Below, piece by piece: positions 8,619 through 16,332 of a stretch of 64,000 nucleotides of DNA. Made by a program: the position numbers and the translations under genes. Source of the stretch: JAGDVO01 sp964590075 [NCBI: uncultured Aquificales bacterium] (GTDB lineage: Bacteria; Thermosulfidibacterota; Thermosulfidibacteria; Thermosulfidibacterales); assembly GCA_964590075.1 (NCBI GenBank), contig CAZPXS010000006.1:1-64000 (forward strand), given 5' to 3'. The notes under the pieces were generated by a model, which saw only the letters and a program-made list of their open reading frames with translations, was not told where the DNA came from and made no database searches. Every line of letters begins with the position of its first letter. The first letter of the stretch is position 1.

Positions 8619-8671
8619 TAAACAGATAAGACTACTTAGATCTAAAATCTCCCTTGACTAAGGGGTAGGCC

Positions 8672-9463
8672 ATGGAGAGGATAGCGGTATTTGAGGATCC
8701 TGTTAAGGGCTATCAACTTGAGCTAAAGGTTTGTAACATAGACGATATAAAGATTCCTAAGTTTCAGAGGGATCTTTCTAAGACGCTCGTTAATCACCTT
8801 ATGGTTTCTATAGAGAAGATGGGATTCCTCGTGCCCGTTATAATCTGTAGGGCACCTGATGGCGATATATACGTGGTTGACGGTATGCATAGAATAGAGG
8901 CCCTTAAGGCACTCGGTTACGATAAGGTTTTGGCCATTGAGGTTCCGGAGGAGCTCTACTTTCAGATACTAGACTTTAACACGGAAAAACCTCCTACAAT
9001 TAGGGATAAGGCAAAACAGGCCTATAGACTCTACCTATCTATAATCGAGGATCTCGGGGATGAGGCCGATAGTTCCTTGGAGGTTGACTTTGCCAATAAA
9101 CTACAGTCACCACATTTTGTGACTATAGGATGTCTACTTGAAGAGATAAACCCTAAGTTCCCTGCTGGCTACTGGGATGATTTTATAGAAAAGATAGACA
9201 ATTTTCTCGAGATGCCGATTAGATCTGCCCATGAGGAGAGAAAGAAAAGAGCTATTAGACTGAATCAGGTTAATATGACCGCTATGGAGGCCTACGAGAA
9301 GTATAACATAAACGACCCCTTAAGTAGACAAACGGTTATAAGAAAAGCTATACACGAGGTCTACGGGCAGAGGGTTAGGGTTATAGAGGATGATTACTAT
9401 ACGGCTCTGGATAAGATAGAGGAGGCCCTTTCCACGATAGATTTTAGCTTTCTCTCTGAGTGA
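8672..9463 (+). CDS. ParB/sulfiredoxin-fold protein of unknown role
   Basis: A 263-residue protein whose N-terminal third matches the ParB N-terminal fold: a KIPKFQRDLSK segment, then VPVIICRAPDGDIYVVDGMHRIEALKALG, where the GMHR motif corresponds to the nucleotide-binding GEHR box of ParB-like proteins. No helix-turn-helix is evident in the charged helical C-terminal half, so a chromosome-partition ParB is unlikely; no ParA is nearby. A ribosome site (AAGGGGT) precedes the ATG. It is transcribed away from the cas operon and its 3' end overlaps mutS by 20 bases. Specific function unknown. Confidence 0.72.
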   Translation: MERIAVFEDPVKGYQLELKVCNIDDIKIPKFQRDLSKTLVNHLMVSIEKMGFLVPVIICRAPDGDIYVVDGMHRIEALKALGYDKVLAIEVPEELYFQILDFNTEKPPTIRDKAKQAYRLYLSIIEDLGDEADSSLEVDFANKLQSPHFVTIGCLLEEINPKFPAGYWDDFIEKIDNFLEMPIRSAHEERKKRAIRLNQVNMTAMEAYEKYNINDPLSRQTVIRKAIHEVYGQRVRVIEDDYYTALDKIEEALSTIDFSFLSE

Positions 9464-11927
9464 TTTTTTTGTAAAGTTCCTCAAGTATAATATAAGCCTC
9501 AATAGGTGTTATTCTCTTTATGTTTATCGATTTTAAAGTTGCTATAATCTCATCTTCAAATAGAGGTAGGGATGTAAGTTCCATCTCTCTTTTACCTTCG
9601 AGTTCTTCCATGATCTCCTTTGCCCTACATATTATCTCTTCCGGTAAACCCGCTATTTTGGCCACATATATACCGTAACTTTTGTTTATCCTACCTGGCT
9701 TTACCTTGTGGGTAAAAATAACCCTGTCTTTGTACTCCTTTACCTCCACATGGTAGTTTAAAACTTCGGGAAAGATCTCCGCAAGATCGGTAAGTTCATG
9801 GTAGTGAGTCGCAAACAGCGTTTTTGCCCCTATCCTGTTCCTTATATACTCTATCGTAGCCCAGGCTATGGATAATCCATCGTAGGTGCTTGTCCCTCTT
9901 CCTACCTCATCGAGTATTATCAGTGAATTGGCCGTAGCCTTGCGGATGATGTTTGCGGTTTCGGTCATCTCAACCATAAAGGTGGAAAGGCCGCGGGCGA
10001 GATAATCGGCTGTGCCTATCCTAGTTAGGATCATGTCGACGGGAGTTATAAAGGCTTCTCTCGCAGGTACAAACGATCCTATCTGTGCCATAATAACTAT
10101 TAGAGCTACCTGTCTTATGTATGTGGATTTCCCACTCATGTTGGGGCCTGTGATTATGTGTATGGGCTTATCCTTTAGTATAACCGTATCGTTAGGGATA
10201 AATGGTTCGTTGCTTGAGGCTTCTACTACAGGGTGTCTACCATCCTTTATTATTATGTTGCCATCACTCGTTATGGTTGGCTTTATATAGTTTCTCTCTC
10301 TTGCAACAACGGAAAGGGAGTTCAAAACATCAAGAAAGCCAGTGCTCCTACCTAATTGGGATATAACCTCCTGAAATTCGGAGATCCTAGAGAGGACTTC
10401 GTTATATAACTCCTTCTCTATCTCCTCTATCTTTCCCTGAGCACTGAGGATCTTCTCTTCAAGATCCTTTAACCTTTCCGTGGTAAACCTTTCCGCCTGG
10501 GTGAGTGTCTGTTTCCTCATATAATCCCTGGGGACTTTGTGTAGGTGGGATTTCGTTACCTCTACGTAGTATCCGAAAACCCTGTTGTAACCTACCTTTA
10601 GGTTCGGGATTCCAGTTCTCCTTCTCTCCTGTTCCTCAAACTGGCTAAGGAGTTTCTCACTATTCTCCTTTATCCTTCTATACTCGTCCAGCATTTCGCT
10701 GTAACCTTCCTTTATTATCCTCGATAGGGTAAAATCTTCCTCGATAGATCTATCTATGAGTTCTATAACCTCAACCGGTACGAGAAGTTTTTCCCTTATT
10801 TCCCTTAGTATCCTTGATTCGGCCCCGGAAAGTACCTCCCTTATCTTGAGTATTTTCTTTAAACTATCTCTTAAGTTTATCAGTTCCTTCGGCTTTGCAA
10901 GTTTCATCTTTACCCTTACACCTATCCTCTCAAGATCACCAATCCCCTTTAATAGCGGGGTTATATTGAGGCTCATCAGTTCCTCTACCGCCCTTAACCT
11001 TTCCGTTATTTCCTTTGGATCTCTTAAAGGATTCAGTATTATCTCCTTGAGTAGCTGCTTACCCTGAGGGGTCTCCGTTTTGTCAAGAACTTCTATGAGA
11101 GTGTATCTTCTCGATCCATCCCTTAAGTTCTGTATCAACTCAAGATGCCTTATGGCATTGGAATCTAAGGGACTTTCCAGAGTATGCCTTAGGGGTTCTA
11201 TCTTAAGTATATGATCGGTCGGTAAAAGGAGAATCTCCCTTATATAGTACAGAGCTATACCTGTTGTGATATAGGAAAGAGGAGTTTCTCTTAGCTGGTT
11301 TAGTGCCTCCCTATTAAATATACTATCGAGATAGAAGTTTGCTATTCCAGCTTTAAAGAGGTTTCTATCTAGTTTATCTACAAATACTCTATCATTTACC
11401 TCTATCCTTTCCTCCTCTGGGAGGATTAGGGTCGATATCTCAAACTTGGATAGTTCGGAGATAATTCTATCCCTTTTACCCTCCATATAAGCTATGTAGC
11501 CTTTGTTTATGTCTACAAGAGCAACGCTTGCCATATCCTGTTCACCGTAAAATACAGCTATAAGGGTCTTCTCCTCCGGACTTTCACTTTCCACATAGGT
11601 ACCCGGAGTTATAACCCTCACCACATCCCTTTTTACTATCCCCTTTGCCTTTGATGGATCCTCAAGTTGTTCGCAGATCGCTACCTTGTAACCCGCTTCC
11701 AGTAACTTCTTTATGTAGCTCTCCGCTGAGTGGAAGGGAATTCCACACATGGGGAGGTTCTGTCTCGAAGTTAGGGCTATATTGAGGATACTGGATGCTA
11801 TCTTGGCATCCTCATCAAACATTTCGTAAAAGTCTCCGAGCCTGAATAGGAGTATGGCATCGGGATAGCGTTTCTTTATAAGATAGTACTGTTCAACCAT
11901 AGGGGTCATTTTTTCCATGGGAACCAC
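9444..11927 (-). CDS. mutS: DNA mismatch repair protein MutS
   Basis: An 827-residue MutS1-type mismatch sensor. The N-terminal mismatch-binding motif GDFYEMF is present, followed by the connector, the long lever/clamp helices, and a C-terminal ABC ATPase with Walker A GPNMSGKST and Walker B LDEVGRGTSTYDG. Length is normal for MutS1 rather than the shorter MutS2. The start could be GTG at 11927 or ATG at 11918; a stop codon lies immediately upstream of the GTG. MutL is not in the window. Confidence 0.96.
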   Translation of the reverse strand: MVPMEKMTPMVEQYYLIKKRYPDAILLFRLGDFYEMFDEDAKIASSILNIALTSRQNLPMCGIPFHSAESYIKKLLEAGYKVAICEQLEDPSKAKGIVKRDVVRVITPGTYVESESPEEKTLIAVFYGEQDMASVALVDINKGYIAYMEGKRDRIISELSKFEISTLILPEEERIEVNDRVFVDKLDRNLFKAGIANFYLDSIFNREALNQLRETPLSYITTGIALYYIREILLLPTDHILKIEPLRHTLESPLDSNAIRHLELIQNLRDGSRRYTLIEVLDKTETPQGKQLLKEIILNPLRDPKEITERLRAVEELMSLNITPLLKGIGDLERIGVRVKMKLAKPKELINLRDSLKKILKIREVLSGAESRILREIREKLLVPVEVIELIDRSIEEDFTLSRIIKEGYSEMLDEYRRIKENSEKLLSQFEEQERRRTGIPNLKVGYNRVFGYYVEVTKSHLHKVPRDYMRKQTLTQAERFTTERLKDLEEKILSAQGKIEEIEKELYNEVLSRISEFQEVISQLGRSTGFLDVLNSLSVVARERNYIKPTITSDGNIIIKDGRHPVVEASSNEPFIPNDTVILKDKPIHIITGPNMSGKSTYIRQVALIVIMAQIGSFVPAREAFITPVDMILTRIGTADYLARGLSTFMVEMTETANIIRKATANSLIILDEVGRGTSTYDGLSIAWATIEYIRNRIGAKTLFATHYHELTDLAEIFPEVLNYHVEVKEYKDRVIFTHKVKPGRINKSYGIYVAKIAGLPEEIICRAKEIMEELEGKREMELTSLPLFEDEIIATLKSINIKRITPIEAYIILEELYKKITQRES

Positions 11928-12025
11928 TTAGTTTTCATGTAGCATAGTTGTATTCCGCTGTCAAAGATGGGATAGGTTGGTGGTTCCTTCGGTTCAACTA
12001 TCTTAACGGTTTTGAGTACCCTCAC
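11906..12025 (-). CDS. Possible 39-residue small protein bridging the Fe-S gene and mutS
   Basis: A GTG-initiated frame begins inside the 3' end of the upstream Fe-S gene and ends 22 bases into mutS. Its sequence is Pro/Lys/aromatic-rich ([15 protein letters not shown], ending [10 protein letters not shown]) and looks protein-like, although no family is recognised. The overlaps at both ends would couple translation of three genes. Against it: no convincing ribosome site and only a GTG start. Confidence 0.35.
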   Translation of the reverse strand: MRVLKTVKIVEPKEPPTYPIFDSGIQLCYMKTKWFPWKK

Positions 12026-12233
12026 TCGTAGATTTCTGTAGACTCTCTATGATAGCCATGATAAAGTCGGTAGAACAACATACACCCTTGGGATTCTTTT
12101 TCTCACAGTTACCCTTTTCCCACTTGTTAAGTATAGCTCTTACCTCCTTTTCCGTCTTTGCTCCCTGTTTTACAGCTTCCTCAATTTCTCTTTTAGTTAT
12201 ACCCGCACACCAGCAGATTATCTCGTCTTTCAC
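12003..12233 (-). CDS. BFD-like [2Fe-2S]-binding protein
   Basis: A 76-residue protein with the BFD/CopZ-type pattern: Cys8-x-Cys10 ([15 protein letters not shown]), then Cys43 and Cys52-Cys53 ([13 protein letters not shown]). Such domains bind a [2Fe-2S] cluster and usually exchange electrons or handle iron or copper. It stands alone here, without the bacterioferritin or nitrite reductase partner seen elsewhere, so the partner is unknown. It lies upstream of mutS on the same strand and may share its transcript. Confidence 0.82.
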   Translation of the reverse strand: MKDEIICWCAGITKREIEEAVKQGAKTEKEVRAILNKWEKGNCEKKNPKGVCCSTDFIMAIIESLQKSTSEGTQNR

Positions 12234-12342
12234 CTTACCCCCCTATAACCTATGGAATCCCATTTATAAACTGGTTTACCATTTTAAGCTTATTAGTATA
12301 TGTCAGCACTATAGTCAAAGGATATAAAGGAGGACTAGCTAT

Positions 12343-12360
12343 ATGAAATGCGATTTCTAA
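12343..12360 (+). other. Five-codon mini-frame with a strong ribosome site
   Basis: A strong AAAGGAGG (12326-12333) lies 9 bases before ATG, followed by four codons and a TAA. It lies in the 253-base divergent region between the Fe-S gene and the enoyl-CoA hydratase gene. It may be a leader peptide or a decayed gene start; nothing else in this region is convincing. Confidence 0.25.
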
Positions 12361-12501
12361 ACTTGATTTTATTTTTGATTTTTGATAAATGAAAATAAAA
12401 GGGATTAAGTTACACTTAAATACGATGCCTGGATTAGGGGTGAGTTTGAGGAAGATTGAGCTGAGAGGGTTAAGGTTGACTTTAGTATGGGAGGGTGGAT
12501 C

Positions 12502-13278
12502 GTGAATTTTGTTTTAAAGGAGAAGAGAGATTATACCCTTCTTCTTACTCTTAACCGGCCGGAGGTTATGAATGCTCTTAATTTACCAATGTTACTAGAG
12601 TTACAGCAGGTGTTGAGGGAAGTCTGGTTTTCCAGGGAAGTGAGGGTAATTATCATCACTGGGGCTGGCGAGAAGGCTTTCTGTGCTGGCGCGGATCTCA
12701 AAGAAAGGGAGGGTATGAGTGAGATTGAGGTTAAGAACTATATCAAAACTATAAGAGACACCTTTACCATGATTGAGGATATTCCCAAGCCTGTGATCTG
12801 CGCTATAAACGGTTACGCCTTCGGTGGTGGCTTGGAGATGGCTCTTGCCTGCGATATCCGTATCGCTTCTGAGAATGCAAGGATGGGACTTACGGAAACC
12901 AGTCTCGCTATAATACCCGGAGCAGGTGGGACACAGCGTTTACCGAGAATCGTGGGTAAGGCCAAAGCCAAGGAGTTGATCTTTACGGCTAGAAAAATCG
13001 ATGCCCAGGAGGCCTATAGGATAGGTCTAGTTAACGAAGTGGTACCGAGGGAAAAGCTTATCTGTAGGGCTTTTGAAATTGCCGATGAAATAGCCCAGAA
13101 TGGTCCATTGGCTGTTGAGGCTGCCAAGTTCGCTATTAATGTGGGATCGGAGGTTGATCTTAAAACCGGCCTCGAGATCGAGTCTAAGACCTACGATACC
13201 CTAATTCCAACCAGAGATAGAAGAGAAGGCCTTTTGGCCTTTAAGGAAAAGAGAAAACCACAGTACAGGGGTGAGTAA
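12502..13278 (+). CDS. Enoyl-CoA hydratase/isomerase family protein
   Basis: A crotonase-fold enzyme of about 258 residues acting on acyl-CoA thioesters. The oxyanion-hole segments are visible: CAGADLKER, and INGYAFGGGLEMALACDI with the second backbone site. The catalytic Glu region ETSLAIIPGAGGTQRLPR matches true hydratases, including methylglutaconyl-CoA hydratases of the AUH type. I chose GTG 12502 because GGGAGG lies 7 bases upstream; ATG 12487 is in frame. The following HMG-CoA synthase gene suggests a substrate near HMG-CoA or a short acyl-CoA, but this is inference. Confidence 0.88.
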   Translation: MNFVLKEKRDYTLLLTLNRPEVMNALNLPMLLELQQVLREVWFSREVRVIIITGAGEKAFCAGADLKEREGMSEIEVKNYIKTIRDTFTMIEDIPKPVICAINGYAFGGGLEMALACDIRIASENARMGLTETSLAIIPGAGGTQRLPRIVGKAKAKELIFTARKIDAQEAYRIGLVNEVVPREKLICRAFEIADEIAQNGPLAVEAAKFAINVGSEVDLKTGLEIESKTYDTLIPTRDRREGLLAFKEKRKPQYRGE

Positions 13279-13361
13279 GTATGCTTCTAGCCCATTATCC
13301 TAAGATAGCGGATTATAGGCAAAGGCCGGATAACAGCGATTTTAGTTTTATAAAAAAAGCA

Positions 13362-13390
13362 TTGACAAAAATAAAATTAGTTGTTACTCG
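13362..13390 (+). promoter_or_regulatory. Possible promoter of the HMG-CoA synthase operon
   Basis: A perfect TTGACA at 13362-13367 is followed after 17 bases by TACTCG, a poor -10 box. It lies 55 bases before the HMG-CoA synthase start in a 143-base gap after the hydratase gene. The -35 is convincing, the -10 is not. Confidence 0.35.
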
Positions 13391-13421
13391 TTAATTTAAG
13401 ATCACTATGAGGAGGTGTACT

Positions 13422-14477
13422 ATGGCGGTAGGCATTGTAGGGTACGGGAGCTATGTGCCCCGGTACCGTATCAAGGTGGAAGAGATAGCCAAGCAATGGG
13501 GGGATGATCCGGAGAGTATCAAGGAAGGGTTGTTACTTTACGAAAAGACTGTTCCGGGGATGGATGAGGATACCATTACCATTTCTTATATGGCAGCAAA
13601 GTATGCGCTTCAGAGAGCCGGTATCGATCCCAAGGAAATAGGGGCCCTTTATATTGGTTCTGAGTCCCACCCTTACGCAGTTAAACCTTCGGGTACGGTT
13701 GTGGCTGAAGCATTAGGTATCACACCTGATGTACATATCGCCGACTTTGAATTCGCCTGTAAGGCAGGTTCCGAGGCAATGTTTGTGGCCTATTCTCATG
13801 TAAAATCTGGAAATATGAAGTACGCAATGGCTATCGGTGCTGATACCTCTCAGGGTGCTCCTGGAGATGCCCTTGAGTATTCTGCCTCTGCTGGTGGTTC
13901 CGCCTTTATCTTTGGGGCTGAGAATGTGGTAGCTGAGGTGGTGGAAACTTACTCCTTTACTACCGATACGCCGGATTTCTGGAGAAGAGAGCACGAATTT
14001 TATCCACAACATGCCGGTAGGTTTACCGGTGAACCCGCTTACTTTAGACACGTCATTTCCTGTGCAAAGGCCCTTATGGAAAAGGCCGGTATGAAGGCTG
14101 AGGATTTCGCCTACGCCATTTTCCATATGCCTAACGGTAAGTTTCCCTTGAGAGCTGGAAGTATGCTCGGTTTTAAGAAGAAGCAGCTTGAGCCCGGTTG
14201 GATAGTGCCCTGGCAGGGTAACACCTATTCCGGCTCTTCCCCAACAGGTCTTTCGGCTACCCTGGATATAGCAAAGCCTGGGGACTATATTCTGATGGTT
14301 TCCTTCGGTTCCGGTGCAGGATCCGATGGCTTCATCTTCAGAGTTACGGAGAGGATAGAGGAGGTTAGGGATAAGGCCCCCAAATTCTGGGATATGCTAA
14401 ACAACAATAAGATATACCTCGATTACGGCTTATATGCCAAGTTCCGTGGTAAGATAATATTGAGACCAGAACTTTAG
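13422..14477 (+). CDS. Hydroxymethylglutaryl-CoA synthase, archaeal type
   Basis: A thiolase-fold enzyme that condenses acetoacetyl-CoA and acetyl-CoA to HMG-CoA. Counting from ATG 13422 (352 residues), likely catalytic residues are Glu81 (GSESHPY), Cys113 (FACKAG) and His235 (IFHMPNG). GAGGAGGTG lies just before this ATG; the in-frame ATG at 13407 overlaps that ribosome site and is rejected. The next genes encode archaeal-type thiolase and DUF35, the partners that in archaea form one complex with this enzyme and channel acetoacetyl-CoA. A bacterial HMGCS-family relative with another substrate remains possible. Confidence 0.87.
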   Translation: MAVGIVGYGSYVPRYRIKVEEIAKQWGDDPESIKEGLLLYEKTVPGMDEDTITISYMAAKYALQRAGIDPKEIGALYIGSESHPYAVKPSGTVVAEALGITPDVHIADFEFACKAGSEAMFVAYSHVKSGNMKYAMAIGADTSQGAPGDALEYSASAGGSAFIFGAENVVAEVVETYSFTTDTPDFWRREHEFYPQHAGRFTGEPAYFRHVISCAKALMEKAGMKAEDFAYAIFHMPNGKFPLRAGSMLGFKKKQLEPGWIVPWQGNTYSGSSPTGLSATLDIAKPGDYILMVSFGSGAGSDGFIFRVTERIEEVRDKAPKFWDMLNNNKIYLDYGLYAKFRGKIILRPEL

Positions 14478-14488
14478 GAGGTGTTGAT

Positions 14489-15649
14489 ATGAGAGATGTT
14501 GCTGTTATTGGAATTGGAATGACGAAGTTTGGAGAACTTTGGAATAAAAGTTTGAGGGAGCTCTTTGTAGAGGCTGCCCTAAAGGCTATCAAGGATGCCG
14601 GTGTCGATCATATAGACTCCATGTATGTGGGATGTATGACAAGCGGTCTTTTCGCTCAACAGGAACATCTTGCCGCATTACTCGCCGACTATCTTGGTCA
14701 GAGGCATATTCCTGCCTACCGTGTGGAGTCTGCATGTGCTTCTGGCGGTTTGGCCTTTAGACTTGGGTTTATAGAGGTAGCTTCAGGGATGAGCGATATT
14801 GTGCTTGTGGGCGGTGTTGAGAAGATGCATACCGGTGCCGATGCAACAGCCTGCCTCGCTACTGCCGCCGATGCCGAGTACGAGTCCTTCTTGGGTATAA
14901 CTTTTCCCGGTCTATACGCCATGATAGCCAACGCCTACAGGGAAAAGTACAACATACCTTTCGATAGGTTTAGAAAACAGCTTGCTATGGTAGCTGTTAA
15001 GAATCATGAGCATGGATCTAAGAACCCCAACGCTCAGTTCCCCATGAAGATAACGGTCGATGCGGTCTTAAACTCCACACTTGTAGCCGATCCTCTGAGA
15101 CTCCTTGACTGTTCACCAGTGACCGATGGTGCAGCCGCTGTGATTCTGTGCCCTGTTGATCTAGCCAGGAAATATACGGATACTATAATAAGAGTTGCTG
15201 GTTCTGGCGCGGCAACTAGTACCATCGCGTTAGCTCAGAGACAGGATATGGCATGGCTTGATGTGGTGGAAAAGGCTGCCGAAAGAGCCTACAAGATGGC
15301 CGGAGTTACTCCAAAAGATATAGACTTTGCTGAAGTACACGACTGCTTTACTATAGCGGAGATCTGCGTTGCGGAGGCACTAGGGTTCTTTGAGCCTGGT
15401 AAGGGTGCCGAAGCCGTTGAGGCTGGTAAGACCTCCCTTGACGGTGAGATCCCAATCAACACTAGTGGCGGTCTAAAAGCTAAGGGACATCCTGTGGGTG
15501 CAACCGGAGTTGCTCAGATATGCGAGCTCGTTGAGCAGTTAAGGGGTACGGCTGGTGAGCGCCAGGTTAAGAATGCAAGAAGAGGACTCGCCCAGAATAT
15601 GGGCGGTTCCGGTGCAAGTTCAACAGTACATATTTTGGAGGTGCTCTGA
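14489..15649 (+). CDS. Acetyl-CoA acetyltransferase (thiolase), archaeal/SCP2-like type
   Basis: A 386-residue thiolase that joins two acetyl-CoA into acetoacetyl-CoA. The nucleophile is Cys83 (VESACASGG) and the catalytic His334 lies in [14 protein letters not shown]. At the C-terminus the classical CxG box is replaced by NMGGSGASS, as in archaeal and SCP2-like thiolases. An AGGAGGTG ribosome site lies in the 11-base gap after HMG-CoA synthase. Its last base overlaps the DUF35 start, so the three genes form one translation unit. Confidence 0.9.
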   Translation: MRDVAVIGIGMTKFGELWNKSLRELFVEAALKAIKDAGVDHIDSMYVGCMTSGLFAQQEHLAALLADYLGQRHIPAYRVESACASGGLAFRLGFIEVASGMSDIVLVGGVEKMHTGADATACLATAADAEYESFLGITFPGLYAMIANAYREKYNIPFDRFRKQLAMVAVKNHEHGSKNPNAQFPMKITVDAVLNSTLVADPLRLLDCSPVTDGAAAVILCPVDLARKYTDTIIRVAGSGAATSTIALAQRQDMAWLDVVEKAAERAYKMAGVTPKDIDFAEVHDCFTIAEICVAEALGFFEPGKGAEAVEAGKTSLDGEIPINTSGGLKAKGHPVGATGVAQICELVEQLRGTAGERQVKNARRGLAQNMGGSGASSTVHILEVL

Positions 15650-16056
15650 TGCTAACGCCAAGGGTATATAAGGAAATACCACAGAGATATAGACTAGAGG
15701 CCAATAAGTGTAAGAAGTGCGGTAAAGTCAACTTCCCTCCAAGGTTGGTTTGTCCCAACTGTGGATCGGAGGAATTTGAAGCTTACACCTTGCCAACGAG
15801 AGGTAAGATCGCTACTTATACCGTTGTGAGGACTCCTCCTACTAACTTCAAACTCCAAAAGCCTATAGTTCTTGCCATCGTCGAACTTGAGGATGGTACG
15901 AGGATTATGTGTCAGGTTACAGATCTTCCACCCTACGTTACTAACTACGATGAAATTATCAAAATAGGGGCTCCTGTGGAACTCGTGTTCAGAAAGATCT
16001 TCTCCGAGGGAGAAGCCGGCATACATGTTTACGGATATAAGTGTAGACTACTCTAA
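15649..16056 (+). CDS. DUF35 OB-fold / zinc-ribbon acyl-CoA-binding protein
   Basis: A 135-residue protein with an N-terminal rubredoxin-like zinc ribbon (CKKCGK...[10 protein letters not shown]) and a C-terminal OB-fold. In the archaeal thiolase/HMG-CoA synthase complex this protein bridges the two enzymes and provides a shared CoA-binding site. The start overlaps the thiolase stop by 1 base (TGATG). A GC-rich hairpin follows directly. Related DUF35 proteins also pair with thiolases in other pathways, such as BbsA/BbsB of anaerobic toluene degradation, so the partner rather than the protein fixes the substrate. Confidence 0.9.
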   Translation: MLTPRVYKEIPQRYRLEANKCKKCGKVNFPPRLVCPNCGSEEFEAYTLPTRGKIATYTVVRTPPTNFKLQKPIVLAIVELEDGTRIMCQVTDLPPYVTNYDEIIKIGAPVELVFRKIFSEGEAGIHVYGYKCRLL

Positions 16057-16061
16057 AAAAT

Positions 16062-16081
16062 GGGGCGGGTAACCCCGCCCC
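16062..16081. terminator. GC-rich hairpin after the HMG-CoA operon
   Basis: GGGGCGGG (16062-16069) pairs with CCCGCCCC (16074-16081) around a 4-base loop. A run of six A precedes it on the plus strand, so the U-tract of an intrinsic terminator is present only on the minus strand; on the plus strand the following bases are CTCAAATC. It could stop the operon weakly, or block antisense transcription. Confidence 0.55.
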
Positions 16082-16203
16082 TCAAATCAGTGCCTCATAT
16101 AATCTATATTTAATATTACCTTTATATACTTAAGATTCTCATATAGCTTGTCATTCCATACCAACAGTTATACTATACCTTTAAATTCAAAGAGAGGGAT
16201 GCG

Positions 16204-16332
16204 ATGTATAAACATCATGGACTACTAGATGCTGATATTCATGGACCTAACGTACCTCTGATGTTGAATTTAGAGGATACTTGCCTTTTCGTCGGGGGAA
16301 AGGGTAGAGGTAGGTGTCGCTCCAATGATTGA
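16204..16332 (+). pseudogene. Remnant of an Mrp/ApbC (NBP35-type) P-loop ATPase
   Basis: A 42-residue frame contains GLLDADIHGPNVPLMLNLE, matching the switch region of Mrp/ApbC Fe-S carrier ATPases (family form LLDADIYGPSIPRMLGLE). The preceding P-loop (GKGGVGKS) and everything after this segment are missing, so only an internal slice remains. A GAGAGGG ribosome-like site lies before the ATG, and the TGA overlaps the TTG proposed as the topoisomerase start, so the fragment may still be translated as a leader frame. Confidence 0.7.

Noticed and set aside
12423-12510. 26-codon frame before the enoyl-CoA hydratase
   Set aside because: Short, no ribosome site, overlaps the hydratase start in another frame.
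13281-13394. 37-codon frame starting 2 bases after the enoyl-CoA hydratase stop
   Set aside because: It has a passable ribosome site but contains the -35 box of the next promoter and shows no family resemblance; probably chance.
13407-13421. Upstream in-frame ATG for HMG-CoA synthase
   Set aside because: This ATG overlaps the ribosome site that serves ATG 13422, and the added five residues are not conserved.
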